Below are positions 53,147-60,746 of a stretch of DNA of 64,000 bases, one piece after another. The notes beneath the pieces were generated by a model, which was given only the letters and a program-made list of their open reading frames with translations, did not search any database and was not told where the DNA came from. Position numbers and translations under genes: made by a program. The DNA is from Desulfovibrio sp. 86. Its GTDB lineage: Bacteria > Desulfobacterota > Desulfovibrionia > Desulfovibrionales > Desulfovibrionaceae. Every line of letters starts with the position of its first letter. Positions within the stretch are counted from its first letter, which is position 1. Where the stretch lies: positions 2,177,001 to 2,241,000 of the forward strand of contig NZ_LR738849.1 in NCBI RefSeq assembly GCF_902702915.1, written 5' to 3'.

Positions 53147-53710
53147 TCATATGAAATTAAACTTTTTGGCATAAAGCAGGATAAGCCAAAGTGGCATATC
53201 TTCTTTGCTCGTAAAGATGCCAGCTTTTTCTGAAGCCTCTTCACATTGATCCTTAAGATCAACACACTTAGGTATATTTTTGCTACTTTTAAGAAATTTT
53301 TTCATTTTCTCAAAAGTGTCTTCATCCCTATTTTCTAAAAATTCAATACCCATAATCGCTACAATGCGTTCAAGTGCAGCTATTCTGCTTTTTTCAGAAG
53401 GCTGCACTACCATTGGATTGTGCGATTTTATGATTTTACCAAGGACACCTGCTGTAAATCGAGCATTACTATAATAAATTATTGCTTCTGATATGAAGTC
53501 ATTCAAATTTTCTCCAGAACCTTTGAGCTCATTCTTTACAGCTTTCAGAACGGAACTTGCCGCAATAGACAACTTGTGACATTGCGATGGACCTCTTTTC
53601 TTAAAATCATCTTCAGTGAGATCGTTAACATTTGGCAGTTCAATCTGCTCTTCATTCTCAGTCGTCGTTTTCATCGGCTTGTCATTTGAGTCTGTACTTG
53701 TCCTTGCCAT
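53147..53710 (-). CDS. Island protein of unknown function, 187 aa
   Basis: A charged, mostly helical soluble protein. The start at 53710 has GGAGGGG upstream; an ATG four codons earlier overlaps that site. The first 40 residues are hydrophilic and probably disordered (Ser/Thr/Asp/Glu-rich). A conserved-looking helical block follows (CHKLSIAASSVLKAVKNELK, NARFTAGVLGKIIKSHNP). No catalytic motif is seen. It is AT-rich and divergent from the AT-rich repeat region upstream of rep, so a regulatory or replication role is possible but unproven. Confidence 0.6.
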   Translation of the reverse strand: MARTSTDSNDKPMKTTTENEEQIELPNVNDLTEDDFKKRGPSQCHKLSIAASSVLKAVKNELKGSGENLNDFISEAIIYYSNARFTAGVLGKIIKSHNPMVVQPSEKSRIAALERIVAIMGIEFLENRDEDTFEKMKKFLKSSKNIPKCVDLKDQCEEASEKAGIFTSKEDMPLWLILLYAKKFNFI

Positions 53711-54135
53711 ATTCCCCTCCATTCAATGTCGTATGTCCATATTCAGCAATAAAGAAACCAGTGAAAAAAGTATTGTTAAAAACAATGCTAATAGCAATGG
53801 TCAAAGCAAAGTTTTCATCATTTGACCATGGCATATTGGGAGTGCTTAAGAAATAAAAACCTCCATGGCGTTTACTCCAAAGAAATATGCTTATGTAAAA
53901 CAGATCAAATGAGTTAACGGTTAATATAATATTATTTATATAACTAGTTATTACTATAGATAGTTACAGTACTAATAACAACTTACAATCAACATTTACT
54001 ATGTTTATTCGTATATAACTATCAAATTATTTCCATAATGATTGTTAATAATTTTTTATACATCAAAAAAAATGAAGCGAAGATCATTTTTTTTGATTTT
54101 TTATTTCATGACCGTTTTCACACACCCATCAAAAA

Positions 54136-54208
54136 AAAACAATGTTTTAAGCAATATTTTTAGCCATGAAATAAACATTGCTAAAAACATTGCTTAAAAC
54201 ATTGTTTT
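54136..54208. repeat. 28-bp near-perfect inverted repeat (candidate origin/operator)
   Basis: The arm 54136-54163 (AAAACAATGTTTTAAGCAAT...) matches the inverted arm 54181-54208 at 27 of 28 positions, with a 17-nt spacer. Each arm itself holds CAATG...CATTG-type dyads. The position upstream of an HUH Rep gene suggests a Rep-recognised hairpin. Confidence 0.7.
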
Positions 54209-54425
54209 GATTCTTGCCGTGCCACATTTCAACTTAACGCGACTTAATGCCAACATAGCATTGTTTTTACCATTGCAAAAAACTTTGTTTGTAAAATTGT
54301 TTTCAGAGTAGTTTTCTTAAATACAAAAAAATGATGATCGAGCTTTGTTTTAAGCATTATTTTTATAATTGTTCAGTAAAATCAAATTTTCCATGCCGAG
54401 TAATAGTGTAATATTTTCAGCACTA

Positions 54426-54453
54426 TTGACTTTTCTTAAATTTGTGGTATACT
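54426..54453 (+). promoter_or_regulatory. Probable rep promoter
   Basis: TTGACT, 16 bases, TATACT. The start site would be near 54460, about 90 nt before the rep start codon. Confidence 0.65.
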
Positions 54454-54548
54454 GCATTCTGCTTTTTTTATTTTATGGAGGTACACATGACTTGAGCCCC
54501 GTTCTTTTTCATATTTATTATAGATATGCTTAAGAATAGGAGGTCAAT

Positions 54549-55385
54549 ATGACCAAAGAGAAAAAAATGAGCTTGTCTGAAACCATCATCAGAACCCCCA
54601 ACCCTCACGCAAAATACACTGCAAGGACTTGCGGGCGACTGACGATGATTTGGAGAAGTGATCCCCAATATCTCACGCACCACAACGAGCCATATCAGGG
54701 ATCACTTTTTAACGGCGGGCAATACAGTCGTTTCGCAAAAAAATTTGCGACGATTGAGAATGAGCCGGACTGGTTCATTACGCTGAACTTCGACACTAGC
54801 GTGTGGAAGAGAATTGACGAAGACACCTGCGAAAGGGCGTATGACGTCTTTCAGGCGTACACAAACCTAGTCATGACGAATTTTCCCGGTGCTTGGTTTG
54901 GGTGGGGCGCTGAACTTGCCTTCCGCAACACGGGTTTGCATTTCCACACTTTCGGCTCTTTCGGCCAAGAGCTAGAAAGAGAGCAAAGGGTCTTTCTGAT
55001 GAGAACCTGGCTGGAGATGACGGGCAGCACAAATAAGAGCGCGTTTAAGCCAGTTAAGGCTGAAAGCTCGATTCGTGGCTACCTTTTTTCACCAGAGAAG
55101 AAAGCCCGAAAAGAGCAATTCAGGGATATGTTTCCCGGCCGACACATGTTCGGCATTGTTGGCAAGAAAAACATCACCTTCGCCAAGGCCTCGAAGGCAT
55201 ACCCTATTAGCCACGAAAAGAAGCTGATGATTGAGCGGCTTGTTCTGGACAGGGTGTACTTACGCAACGACCTCGATCCAACGCGCTTTCTCAAGTACGT
55301 TAGGCGAGAATTTTACCACTTTTCATTTTACCCAAAGGAGGTTGTCGATGAGATAAGACAAATTATTAAAGACCGTAAATACTAA
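54549..55385 (+). CDS. HUH-type rolling-circle replication initiator (Rep)
   Basis: A 278-residue protein with the pattern of rolling-circle Rep/gene-II-like HUH endonucleases: DWFITLNFD (motif 1, residues 74-82), GLHFHTFGSFG with the metal-binding His-Phe-His at 131-133, and SIRGYLFSPEKKARK with a candidate nucleophile Tyr178 followed by lysines. The PGRHMFGIVG segment is also like the region after the Tyr in these proteins. It should nick one strand at an origin, probably in the AT-rich repeats just upstream, allowing excised-form replication. AGGAGG precedes the ATG. A hairpin terminator follows the gene. Confidence 0.75.
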   Translation: MTKEKKMSLSETIIRTPNPHAKYTARTCGRLTMIWRSDPQYLTHHNEPYQGSLFNGGQYSRFAKKFATIENEPDWFITLNFDTSVWKRIDEDTCERAYDVFQAYTNLVMTNFPGAWFGWGAELAFRNTGLHFHTFGSFGQELEREQRVFLMRTWLEMTGSTNKSAFKPVKAESSIRGYLFSPEKKARKEQFRDMFPGRHMFGIVGKKNITFAKASKAYPISHEKKLMIERLVLDRVYLRNDLDPTRFLKYVRREFYHFSFYPKEVVDEIRQIIKDRKY

Positions 55386-55391
55386 ACAATT

Positions 55392-55424
55392 GTTGCCCCG
55401 GCTGAAGTACCAGCCGGGGCAACT
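55392..55424 (+). terminator. Terminator-like hairpin after rep
   Basis: GTTGCCCCGGCTG-AAGTA-CAGCCGGGGCAAC, a perfect 13-bp GC-rich stem, followed by TTAATTT rather than a strong T-run. Confidence 0.7.
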
Positions 55425-55461
55425 TAATTTATATAAGGCTTGGTATTTGGAAGGAGAAGCA

Positions 55462-55542
55462 ATGAAAACAGCATTTCTTGAGATGAACCATATAAACGCT
55501 AACAGATATAAAGAGATTAAAGATATTTTCATGCATCAATGA
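55462..55542 (+). CDS. 26-aa leader peptide upstream of AlpA-like gene
   Basis: A small open frame, MKTAFLEMNHINANRYKEIK then DIFMHQ. AAGGAG sits an ideal distance before the ATG, and the frame ends in an ATGA overlap with the next start codon. The next gene has no good ribosome site of its own, so its translation probably depends on this leader. Whether the peptide itself acts is unknown. Confidence 0.5.
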   Translation: MKTAFLEMNHINANRYKEIKDIFMHQ

Positions 55543-55919
55543 ACCCGCAGTGCATGACATACTTAGAATTAGCAGATTTTTTAAATTTATCGCCCGGCAC
55601 CGTCAGAAACAACTGGCGAAGCTACCCCCATTTTTTTGTCACTCCCGCTTCCTTCAAAAGTGAAAATTTACGGGGCGCGCGATTTAATCAAGATGATATT
55701 TTGCAATATTTTAAAATGCTGACGGAGAACAACAATGGCAATACTCGAAATCGTGAAAAAGAATGGAGTCGTGTTCCGAGCCTACTTCAAGTTTCAGGGG
55801 CACCAGTACTCAAAAATTTGCTACAGCCGAAAAGAGGCAAAGGAGTGGGAGCACGACGCAAAACTGGCTCTCAGTCAGCAGCAAGCTACGCCTCCGAGTT
55901 TGATGTATTCCCATGCTAG
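55539..55919 (+). CDS. AlpA-like HTH excisionase/regulator
   Basis: The first 65 residues form a small winged/MerR-type helix-turn-helix of the AlpA/excisionase kind: TYLELADFLNLSPGTVRNNW, then RFNQDDILQYF. Such proteins bind att-site arms and direct excision, or switch on element genes. The frame runs on for a further 60 residues to 126 in total, overlapping the integrase start by 185 bp in another frame; that tail resembles nothing and may be dispensable or reflect loss of the original stop. The start overlaps the leader-peptide stop (ATGA). Confidence 0.7.
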   Translation: MNPQCMTYLELADFLNLSPGTVRNNWRSYPHFFVTPASFKSENLRGARFNQDDILQYFKMLTENNNGNTRNREKEWSRVPSLLQVSGAPVLKNLLQPKRGKGVGARRKTGSQSAASYASEFDVFPC

Positions 55920-56793
55920 CAGGGTCTACTTGCAGGACTGCAAGGTGCGGTTGACGCCCAACACGTTTCTTGAGCAAAAACGCCACCTCTGCGAGTTTGC
56001 GGTTTTCCTTACGAAGGATGTCGCCATGACTGACATCACGAAGGCCATCGCTACCAGTTTCATACGTTCAATTGAAAGTGAGCGTGGGGGCAAAGCTGCT
56101 GATCGCCGCATACGCACTTTGAAAGCCCTCTGGAATTGGCACAAGGACGCTGTTCCACGGAACCCCTGGCGTTTTGTTGCCAAACCCGCTGTGGAACAAT
56201 ACGTCAAGTATGTGCCCACCCCTGACGACATCAGCAAGGTTCTTGCTGCGGCAAAACCGTGGCAAGCTGATTTGCTCAACACGCTGCTGCTCACAGGGGC
56301 CAGAGTAAGCGAAATTCTCAACCTAACGTGGGAAGACGTTGCCGAGCACTCATTGAAGCTTTGGACGAGGAAGCGCAAGGGAGGGGCAAGGCAGTACCGG
56401 ACTTTGCCCATAGGCAGCAGCTTACATGCCATTATAACGGCCCAAAGGGCGATAACAGGCAACACGACCCATGTTTTCATCAATCCCAACACTGGAGGGC
56501 CGTATTCAACTCGCCAGCAAACCATACGGGATATGATGAAAAACCTTTGCAAGAAGGCTCAGGTCAAAAGCTTTGGTTTTCATGCCATACGGCATTTTTT
56601 CGCCGTGAGCCTTATCCAGTCACAACAGGCGGGTTTGACGGACATTCAGCTTCTCTTGGGGCATCAGAGGGCCACAACGACCGACATCTACCTGAAAAGC
56701 GTGTCGCCAGACATCAACCACTTGGCGGCTATTATTGAAAGTGCGGTTCAGCCAGCAGCTAGCCGTATGCACGAGGTTGAAGCCGACGGATAA
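55735..56793 (+). CDS. int: Tyrosine recombinase, tRNA-Ser island integrase
   Basis: A 352-residue phage-type integrase. An N-terminal arm-binding beta-sheet region (AILEIVKKNGVVFRAYFKFQ) and a SAM-like core-binding domain precede a catalytic domain with Arg in LTGARVSEIL, the HAIRHFF box, LLGHQ and the Tyr nucleophile in TTTDIYLKS. It would recombine at the anticodon stem-loop core of tRNA-Ser. GGAG lies upstream of the ATG, inside the AlpA-like gene. Integrase, AlpA-like protein and Rep form the mobility module in the middle of the island rather than next to the tRNA, which is unusual. Confidence 0.9.
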   Translation: MAILEIVKKNGVVFRAYFKFQGHQYSKICYSRKEAKEWEHDAKLALSQQQATPPSLMYSHASRVYLQDCKVRLTPNTFLEQKRHLCEFAVFLTKDVAMTDITKAIATSFIRSIESERGGKAADRRIRTLKALWNWHKDAVPRNPWRFVAKPAVEQYVKYVPTPDDISKVLAAAKPWQADLLNTLLLTGARVSEILNLTWEDVAEHSLKLWTRKRKGGARQYRTLPIGSSLHAIITAQRAITGNTTHVFINPNTGGPYSTRQQTIRDMMKNLCKKAQVKSFGFHAIRHFFAVSLIQSQQAGLTDIQLLLGHQRATTTDIYLKSVSPDINHLAAIIESAVQPAASRMHEVEADG

Positions 56794-57137
56794 TTCTAAA
56801 TGGCCATAGCGCTCAAGGGCGGGTTGATTTACGGCAACCCGCCCTATTTTAACTTGACACAACTGACAGTACTCCCGTTGCAAACAAGCCTAACGTAAGC
56901 GTTTTAGGGCCTTTTGGGGTCGTCGTTGACAAGTCATACCCTACTTAATATTCAGCTTAAAATTAAAATTTGAGCAGGTTTTGTCGAAAAATTTGACGAT
57001 CTTCTACGACGCGAACAATCGGACATTGAGATTTTGAGGGCTTCAGGATAATCACGTTCTTTTTTGGTAGCGAGCTAGACTGTGATCAGATATCATGCAA
57101 AGAGGGATTACCTTGAAGCACTCGGAAGGATCAAACT
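56794..57137. other. Intergenic stretch with integrase terminator
   Basis: Apart from the hairpin at 56817-56850, a TTGACA at 56926 with a weak TATTCA 17 bases on may be the promoter of the restriction-modification operon. Nothing else is recognised. Confidence 0.45.
56817..56850 (+). terminator. Integrase terminator
   Basis: GGGCGGGTTG-ATTTACGG-CAACCCGCCC followed by TATTTT, about 25 bp after the integrase stop. Confidence 0.8.
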
Positions 57138-58103
57138 ATGCCTATCAACAGAAGCAACCCAGACAGATGGAAAGAAGATATTAACCAATCTGTCGATTTA
57201 TATAACTCATGGTTTATGGAGTTTGCGCCCAAGGCTTTTCGTAAAACTCGGCTGAGCACTGCCACCCGTGTAGAGGAGGCTTTGAACGCCACGACCAACC
57301 TCACTAATATTTCTTCAGAACTATTAAGGAACCACCCTGAAGTATTGCCAATTCTAAGAATGTCCACTTGTCCACCAATAGCTCGCGATAGGCTTATAGG
57401 TTTGGCGGGAATTTCAAAAACTCTTGTCACTAGCATGGAAGACACGGTGAATCCAAGAATCCCTCCGCGCATCCCCACGGAACGTCTTGAAAGTGATCTA
57501 GAACGGATTTGCTACATCATACAAAAAATGGCCGACCCAGACATTTTCACTTGGCTTAACCGTGCAGTTCCTGCCTCTGACATTGAAGTTTCTCGGGCCG
57601 CCACAATTGTGGCAGACAGGTTGTGTGGAGCCGTTTCAGACCCAATTATTCGCAACGCCCAAGAAAAACGGCAACTGAACGCCATCGGCAAGTGGCTAAA
57701 ACACAACGGGTACAGACACATAGAGGGGACAAAATTCAACGAAATGCCACCAGGAACTTATTCATTTAGGACAAATGTTCCTGTTTCAATTTCGGGTAGC
57801 GGTGATACCGCTAAGGTGAACATACCAGTTGATGTTGTGATTATGCCTCTAAAATCCGCTAGCGGTGATTTACCTCTCTTAATTGAGGCAAAATCTGCGG
57901 GAGATTTCACAAACGTCAATAAGCGACGAAAAGAAGAAGCGCAAAAGATGGCGCAACTTAAGATAACATATGGTAACGAAGTAAGATTTGGATTATTTCT
58001 ATGTGGATACTTTGACTCAGGCTATCTTGGGTACGAAGCAGCAGAAGGGATAGATTGGGTATGGGAACACAGAATCGACGACTTGGCTCTATTCGGATTA
58101 TAG
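57138..58103 (+). CDS. XamI-family type II restriction endonuclease
   Basis: A 321-residue protein with the pattern of XamI-type enzymes: SVDLYNSWFMEFAPKAFR, TCPPIARDRLIGLAG, VADRLCGAVSDPIIRNAQEK, and the C-terminal GYLGYEAAEGIDWVWEHRI. A PD-(D/E)xK-like active site fits PVDVVIMP followed by LLIEAKSAGDF. XamI cuts GTCGAC; specificity of this relative is not assured. AAGGA precedes the ATG. The methyltransferase gene begins inside its 3' end, the usual tight coupling for a type II pair. It is AT-rich compared with core genes. Confidence 0.85.
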   Translation: MPINRSNPDRWKEDINQSVDLYNSWFMEFAPKAFRKTRLSTATRVEEALNATTNLTNISSELLRNHPEVLPILRMSTCPPIARDRLIGLAGISKTLVTSMEDTVNPRIPPRIPTERLESDLERICYIIQKMADPDIFTWLNRAVPASDIEVSRAATIVADRLCGAVSDPIIRNAQEKRQLNAIGKWLKHNGYRHIEGTKFNEMPPGTYSFRTNVPVSISGSGDTAKVNIPVDVVIMPLKSASGDLPLLIEAKSAGDFTNVNKRRKEEAQKMAQLKITYGNEVRFGLFLCGYFDSGYLGYEAAEGIDWVWEHRIDDLALFGL

Positions 58104-59605
58104 ACGACAACCTAGAGAAGTTGCGGGTATCCATGCAGATGGCTTTGGATTCCTGCAAAACAATTAATGAACGCCGAAAACTTGGCCAGTTCTCAACTCC
58201 AACAGCATTAGCACACGACATAGTTGCATTCGGCCTTGACTGCGTTGACACCACAAAAAATATCCGTTTTTTTGACCCTGCTTTTGGTACTGGCGCATTT
58301 TACTCTGCATTATTACAGGTTGCGGGAGAGCAGCGCATATCCAAGGCAACCGCCATTGAGATAGATCCATTATTTGCAAAGGCTGCAAATAAACTTTGGC
58401 TTAGCCACAAGATAAATATAATAAATGATGATTTTACTACCTCAGAACCTGATGACAAGTATAATTTGATTATATGCAATCCTCCTTATGTTCGACACCA
58501 CCTCATAGCAAGTGACCGAAAAAGAGAGATTAGAAACAAGACTGAAGATGTCTCTGGAGTAAAATTATCTGGCTTTGCCGGGCTTTACTGCCACTTTCTA
58601 TTGCAGTCCATCCAATGGATGAATGATAACGCAGTTGCCGGTTGGCTTATTCCAAGTGAATTTATGGATGTGAACTATGGCGCGGCAATTAAGACCTTTT
58701 TACTATCAGATGTTGAGTTGTTTCGAATACATAGATTTGACCCAAAGAATACACAATTCGAGGATGCCTTAGTGTCATCTGCGATTGTATGGTTTAGAAA
58801 TAAGAAACCTAACAATCACAGCGTAGTATTTTCTTATGGAGGTTCACTGGCCCAACCGCAAAAATCCATAACTATAACGGTTGACTCGTTAAAACGAGAG
58901 CCAAAGTGGACGAGATTTCCATGCCAGTTACAAAAAGCTTCCAAGCAGGCCGCGCCAAAGCTAAAAGATTATTTTGACGTAAGACGGGGCGTCGCGACTG
59001 GAGGAAATGACTTTTTCATTTTGGAGGAATCACGCATAAAAGCGTTGGGACTGACGCTTGAATTTTTCCGCCCTATCTTGCCCAGCGCAAGATTCCTTAA
59101 AACAACTGAAATTGAGGCAGACGCTCATGGATATCCTATTCTTCCGCAGAGACTTTTCCTATTGGATTGCCGGTTAAACGAGGAGGAAGTCAGAGCAAGA
59201 TATCCTCGATTGTGGCAATACCTTGAAAGTGGCAAAGACAGCATCGCGACTGGCTATCTTTGTAAGATGCGGAAATGTTGGTATTTCCAAGAACAGCGCG
59301 ATGCCCCAATGCTGGTATGTACTTATATGGGACGTGCTAGTAGCGAACGATCTAATGCGTTCAGATTCATTCTTAATAACTCACAAGCAACAGTCACAAA
59401 CTCATACCTGGCACTTTACCCTAAAGAAAAGCTCTCCGAACGAATCGCATGCGTCCCCTCGCTAAAAAGAACAATTTGGGAAATGCTAAACAGATTGCCC
59501 TCAGACAGCATGCATACCGAGGGCCGTGTGTACGGTGGTGGGTTACAAAAAATTGAACCAAAAGAACTATTGAACGTCAGCCTTCCTTGTTCATTGGAAT
59601 TTTAA
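58061..59605 (+). CDS. N6-adenine DNA methyltransferase (type II, XamI partner)
   Basis: A 514-residue gamma-type amino methyltransferase. It has GQFSTP, the SAM-binding FFDPAFGTGAFYSALL, ATAIEIDPLFA, and the catalytic NPPYVRHH motif, followed by a long C-terminal target-recognition region. It should methylate adenine in the site cut by the preceding nuclease, protecting host DNA. The gene overlaps the endonuclease by about 43 bp. Start at ATG 58061 is assumed; a TTG six bases earlier has a better-spaced AAGGGA and is equally possible. It is the last gene before the right attachment site. Confidence 0.9.
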   Translation: MGTQNRRLGSIRIIDDNLEKLRVSMQMALDSCKTINERRKLGQFSTPTALAHDIVAFGLDCVDTTKNIRFFDPAFGTGAFYSALLQVAGEQRISKATAIEIDPLFAKAANKLWLSHKINIINDDFTTSEPDDKYNLIICNPPYVRHHLIASDRKREIRNKTEDVSGVKLSGFAGLYCHFLLQSIQWMNDNAVAGWLIPSEFMDVNYGAAIKTFLLSDVELFRIHRFDPKNTQFEDALVSSAIVWFRNKKPNNHSVVFSYGGSLAQPQKSITITVDSLKREPKWTRFPCQLQKASKQAAPKLKDYFDVRRGVATGGNDFFILEESRIKALGLTLEFFRPILPSARFLKTTEIEADAHGYPILPQRLFLLDCRLNEEEVRARYPRLWQYLESGKDSIATGYLCKMRKCWYFQEQRDAPMLVCTYMGRASSERSNAFRFILNNSQATVTNSYLALYPKEKLSERIACVPSLKRTIWEMLNRLPSDSMHTEGRVYGGGLQKIEPKELLNVSLPCSLEF

Positions 59606-59608
59606 CCC

Positions 59609-59812
59609 AAATTTTCTCCACAGATCGAGCCAAAGTATGCATGACGGTATGCATGGCCGTCGCGCACTCGCTAAAAGCATACCCATTTTAGACGCGAAAA
59701 CGGCGTGTTGCTATCTAAAGCAACACGCCGTTTTTATTATGCATTAATGGCGGAGAGGGTGGGATTCGAACCCACGTAGGAGCTATTAACCCCTAACTCG
59801 ATTTCGAGTCGA
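59609..59812. repeat. Island direct repeat, right copy (attR region)
   Basis: Counterpart of 48662-48863, including the AAAGTATGCATGACGGTATG motif (59632-59654), ACTCGCTAAAA, a terminator and the tRNA 3' half. The probable crossover core AACTCGATTTCGAGTCGA is at 59795-59812. Core-to-core distance from the left copy is 10,949 bp. Confidence 0.8.
59697..59737 (-). terminator. tRNA-Ser terminator
   Basis: AAAACGGCGTGTTGC-TATCTAAA-GCAACACGCCGTTTTTATTA just beyond the tRNA 3' end on the minus strand; strong 15-bp stem with T-runs both ways. Confidence 0.85.
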
Positions 59813-59842
59813 GCGCGTTACGGCCAGCTTCGCTACCTCTCC
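59748..59842 (-). tRNA. tRNA-Ser (anticodon CGA)
   Basis: 95 nt including encoded CCA. The acceptor stem GGAGAGG pairs with CCTCTCC, followed by discriminator G. The anticodon loop is CTCGAAA in a CTCGA/TCGAG stem, anticodon CGA. A long variable arm and a GGTTCGAATCC T-arm complete a normal class II tRNA. Its 3' half is the island's attachment site, restored by the integrated element. Confidence 0.95.
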
Positions 59843-59927
59843 GCAGGTCAGGGCGTTGCGCCCGCGACCGGAAGGCTGTCTATAGCGCATCTTTTTTTGA
59901 ATGGCAATGGCCAAGCGTTACAGTGAA

Positions 59928-60746
59928 CTACCTGCGTTCCAGTGCGGCCGTCACTTCCAGTGCGTCGGCCTGTTCCGGGTCATCGTGCAGCGCGCGCAGG
60001 GCCATGTCTTCTGCCTTAGGGCGTTTGTGCCAGGCAAGATACAGCTTCGCCATCTTGCCGTAAGTGGAAGGGTGCCCGCCAAAGGTTCGCAGCACCGCCC
60101 TGTAGACGTTCTCGGCCTTTTCGTATTCGAGCAGTTCCATCCAGGCGGCCACCGCGCCGGTATAGGCGGCAGGGTCGCGCGGCTGTTTGGCAATGGCCTC
60201 TTCGTACGTCTCGGCGGCTTCCTGATGCAGACCGGCGGCGGCAAAAATCTGGGCCACCTGAACGCGGATGCCGTCCTCCTGACTGAATTCTTCAATCACG
60301 CGCTTGAGAAAGGCGCGCCCCTTGGCGGTCTGCCCTTCGCGTATAAACTGCAGCCCCGTATCAATAAGATGCTTTTTTCTTTCCATACGGGCTGTGGCTT
60401 CTGCCTGAACGCAGTTTTCGGATTCTTTTTGCAGAATCTTGGCAAGGCCGTCCATCACAGTGGCCAGTGCCGCTTCCTTGCCCTGCTGAAAGGGGATATT
60501 CTTGGGGTTGCCCGTCCGGGCCGGGTCCAGCAGCGGCTGCATGCACGGATGGTGCACCAGCGTGGACAGAAAATCATTGATCTGGATGTCCAGTTCCGCC
60601 CGGGCGGTGCGCAGCATCTTGACCTCGGCCATGCGGCGCAGAGCCTCGCACATGACCAGGAGCGAGCGCTCCACCTCATCCTTGCGCAGATAGCCTAAGG
60701 CTCTTGCCACATTTTCGCGTATGTCCTTGGGCGCGGTTGTCAGCAT
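59928..60746 (-). CDS. TPR-repeat protein, proA-nadD operon
   Basis: A 272-residue soluble protein. The C-terminal half shows two to three tetratricopeptide-like units (GLHQEAAETYEEAIAKQPRD, EYEKAENVYRAVLRTFG, KRPKAEDMALRALHDDPEQA). The N-terminal half is helical with the segment ALGYLRKDEVERSLLVMCEA. GGAG precedes the ATG, which overlaps the end of nadD by 7 bp. TPR proteins mediate protein contacts; no specific partner can be named. It is a likely lineage-specific core gene rather than cargo. Confidence 0.75.
   Translation of the reverse strand: MLTTAPKDIRENVARALGYLRKDEVERSLLVMCEALRRMAEVKMLRTARAELDIQINDFLSTLVHHPCMQPLLDPARTGNPKNIPFQQGKEAALATVMDGLAKILQKESENCVQAEATARMERKKHLIDTGLQFIREGQTAKGRAFLKRVIEEFSQEDGIRVQVAQIFAAAGLHQEAAETYEEAIAKQPRDPAAYTGAVAAWMELLEYEKAENVYRAVLRTFGGHPSTYGKMAKLYLAWHKRPKAEDMALRALHDDPEQADALEVTAALERR

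Larger units (their letters stand above)
53711..54548. other. AT-rich repeat region upstream of rep
   Basis: About 840 bp, strongly AT-rich, without a supported gene. It contains the 28-bp inverted repeat at 54136-54208, a further TTTGTTTTAAGCATTATTTT copy at 54344 and a promoter at 54426-54453. This is a good candidate for the replication origin or the operator region of the element. Confidence 0.6.
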
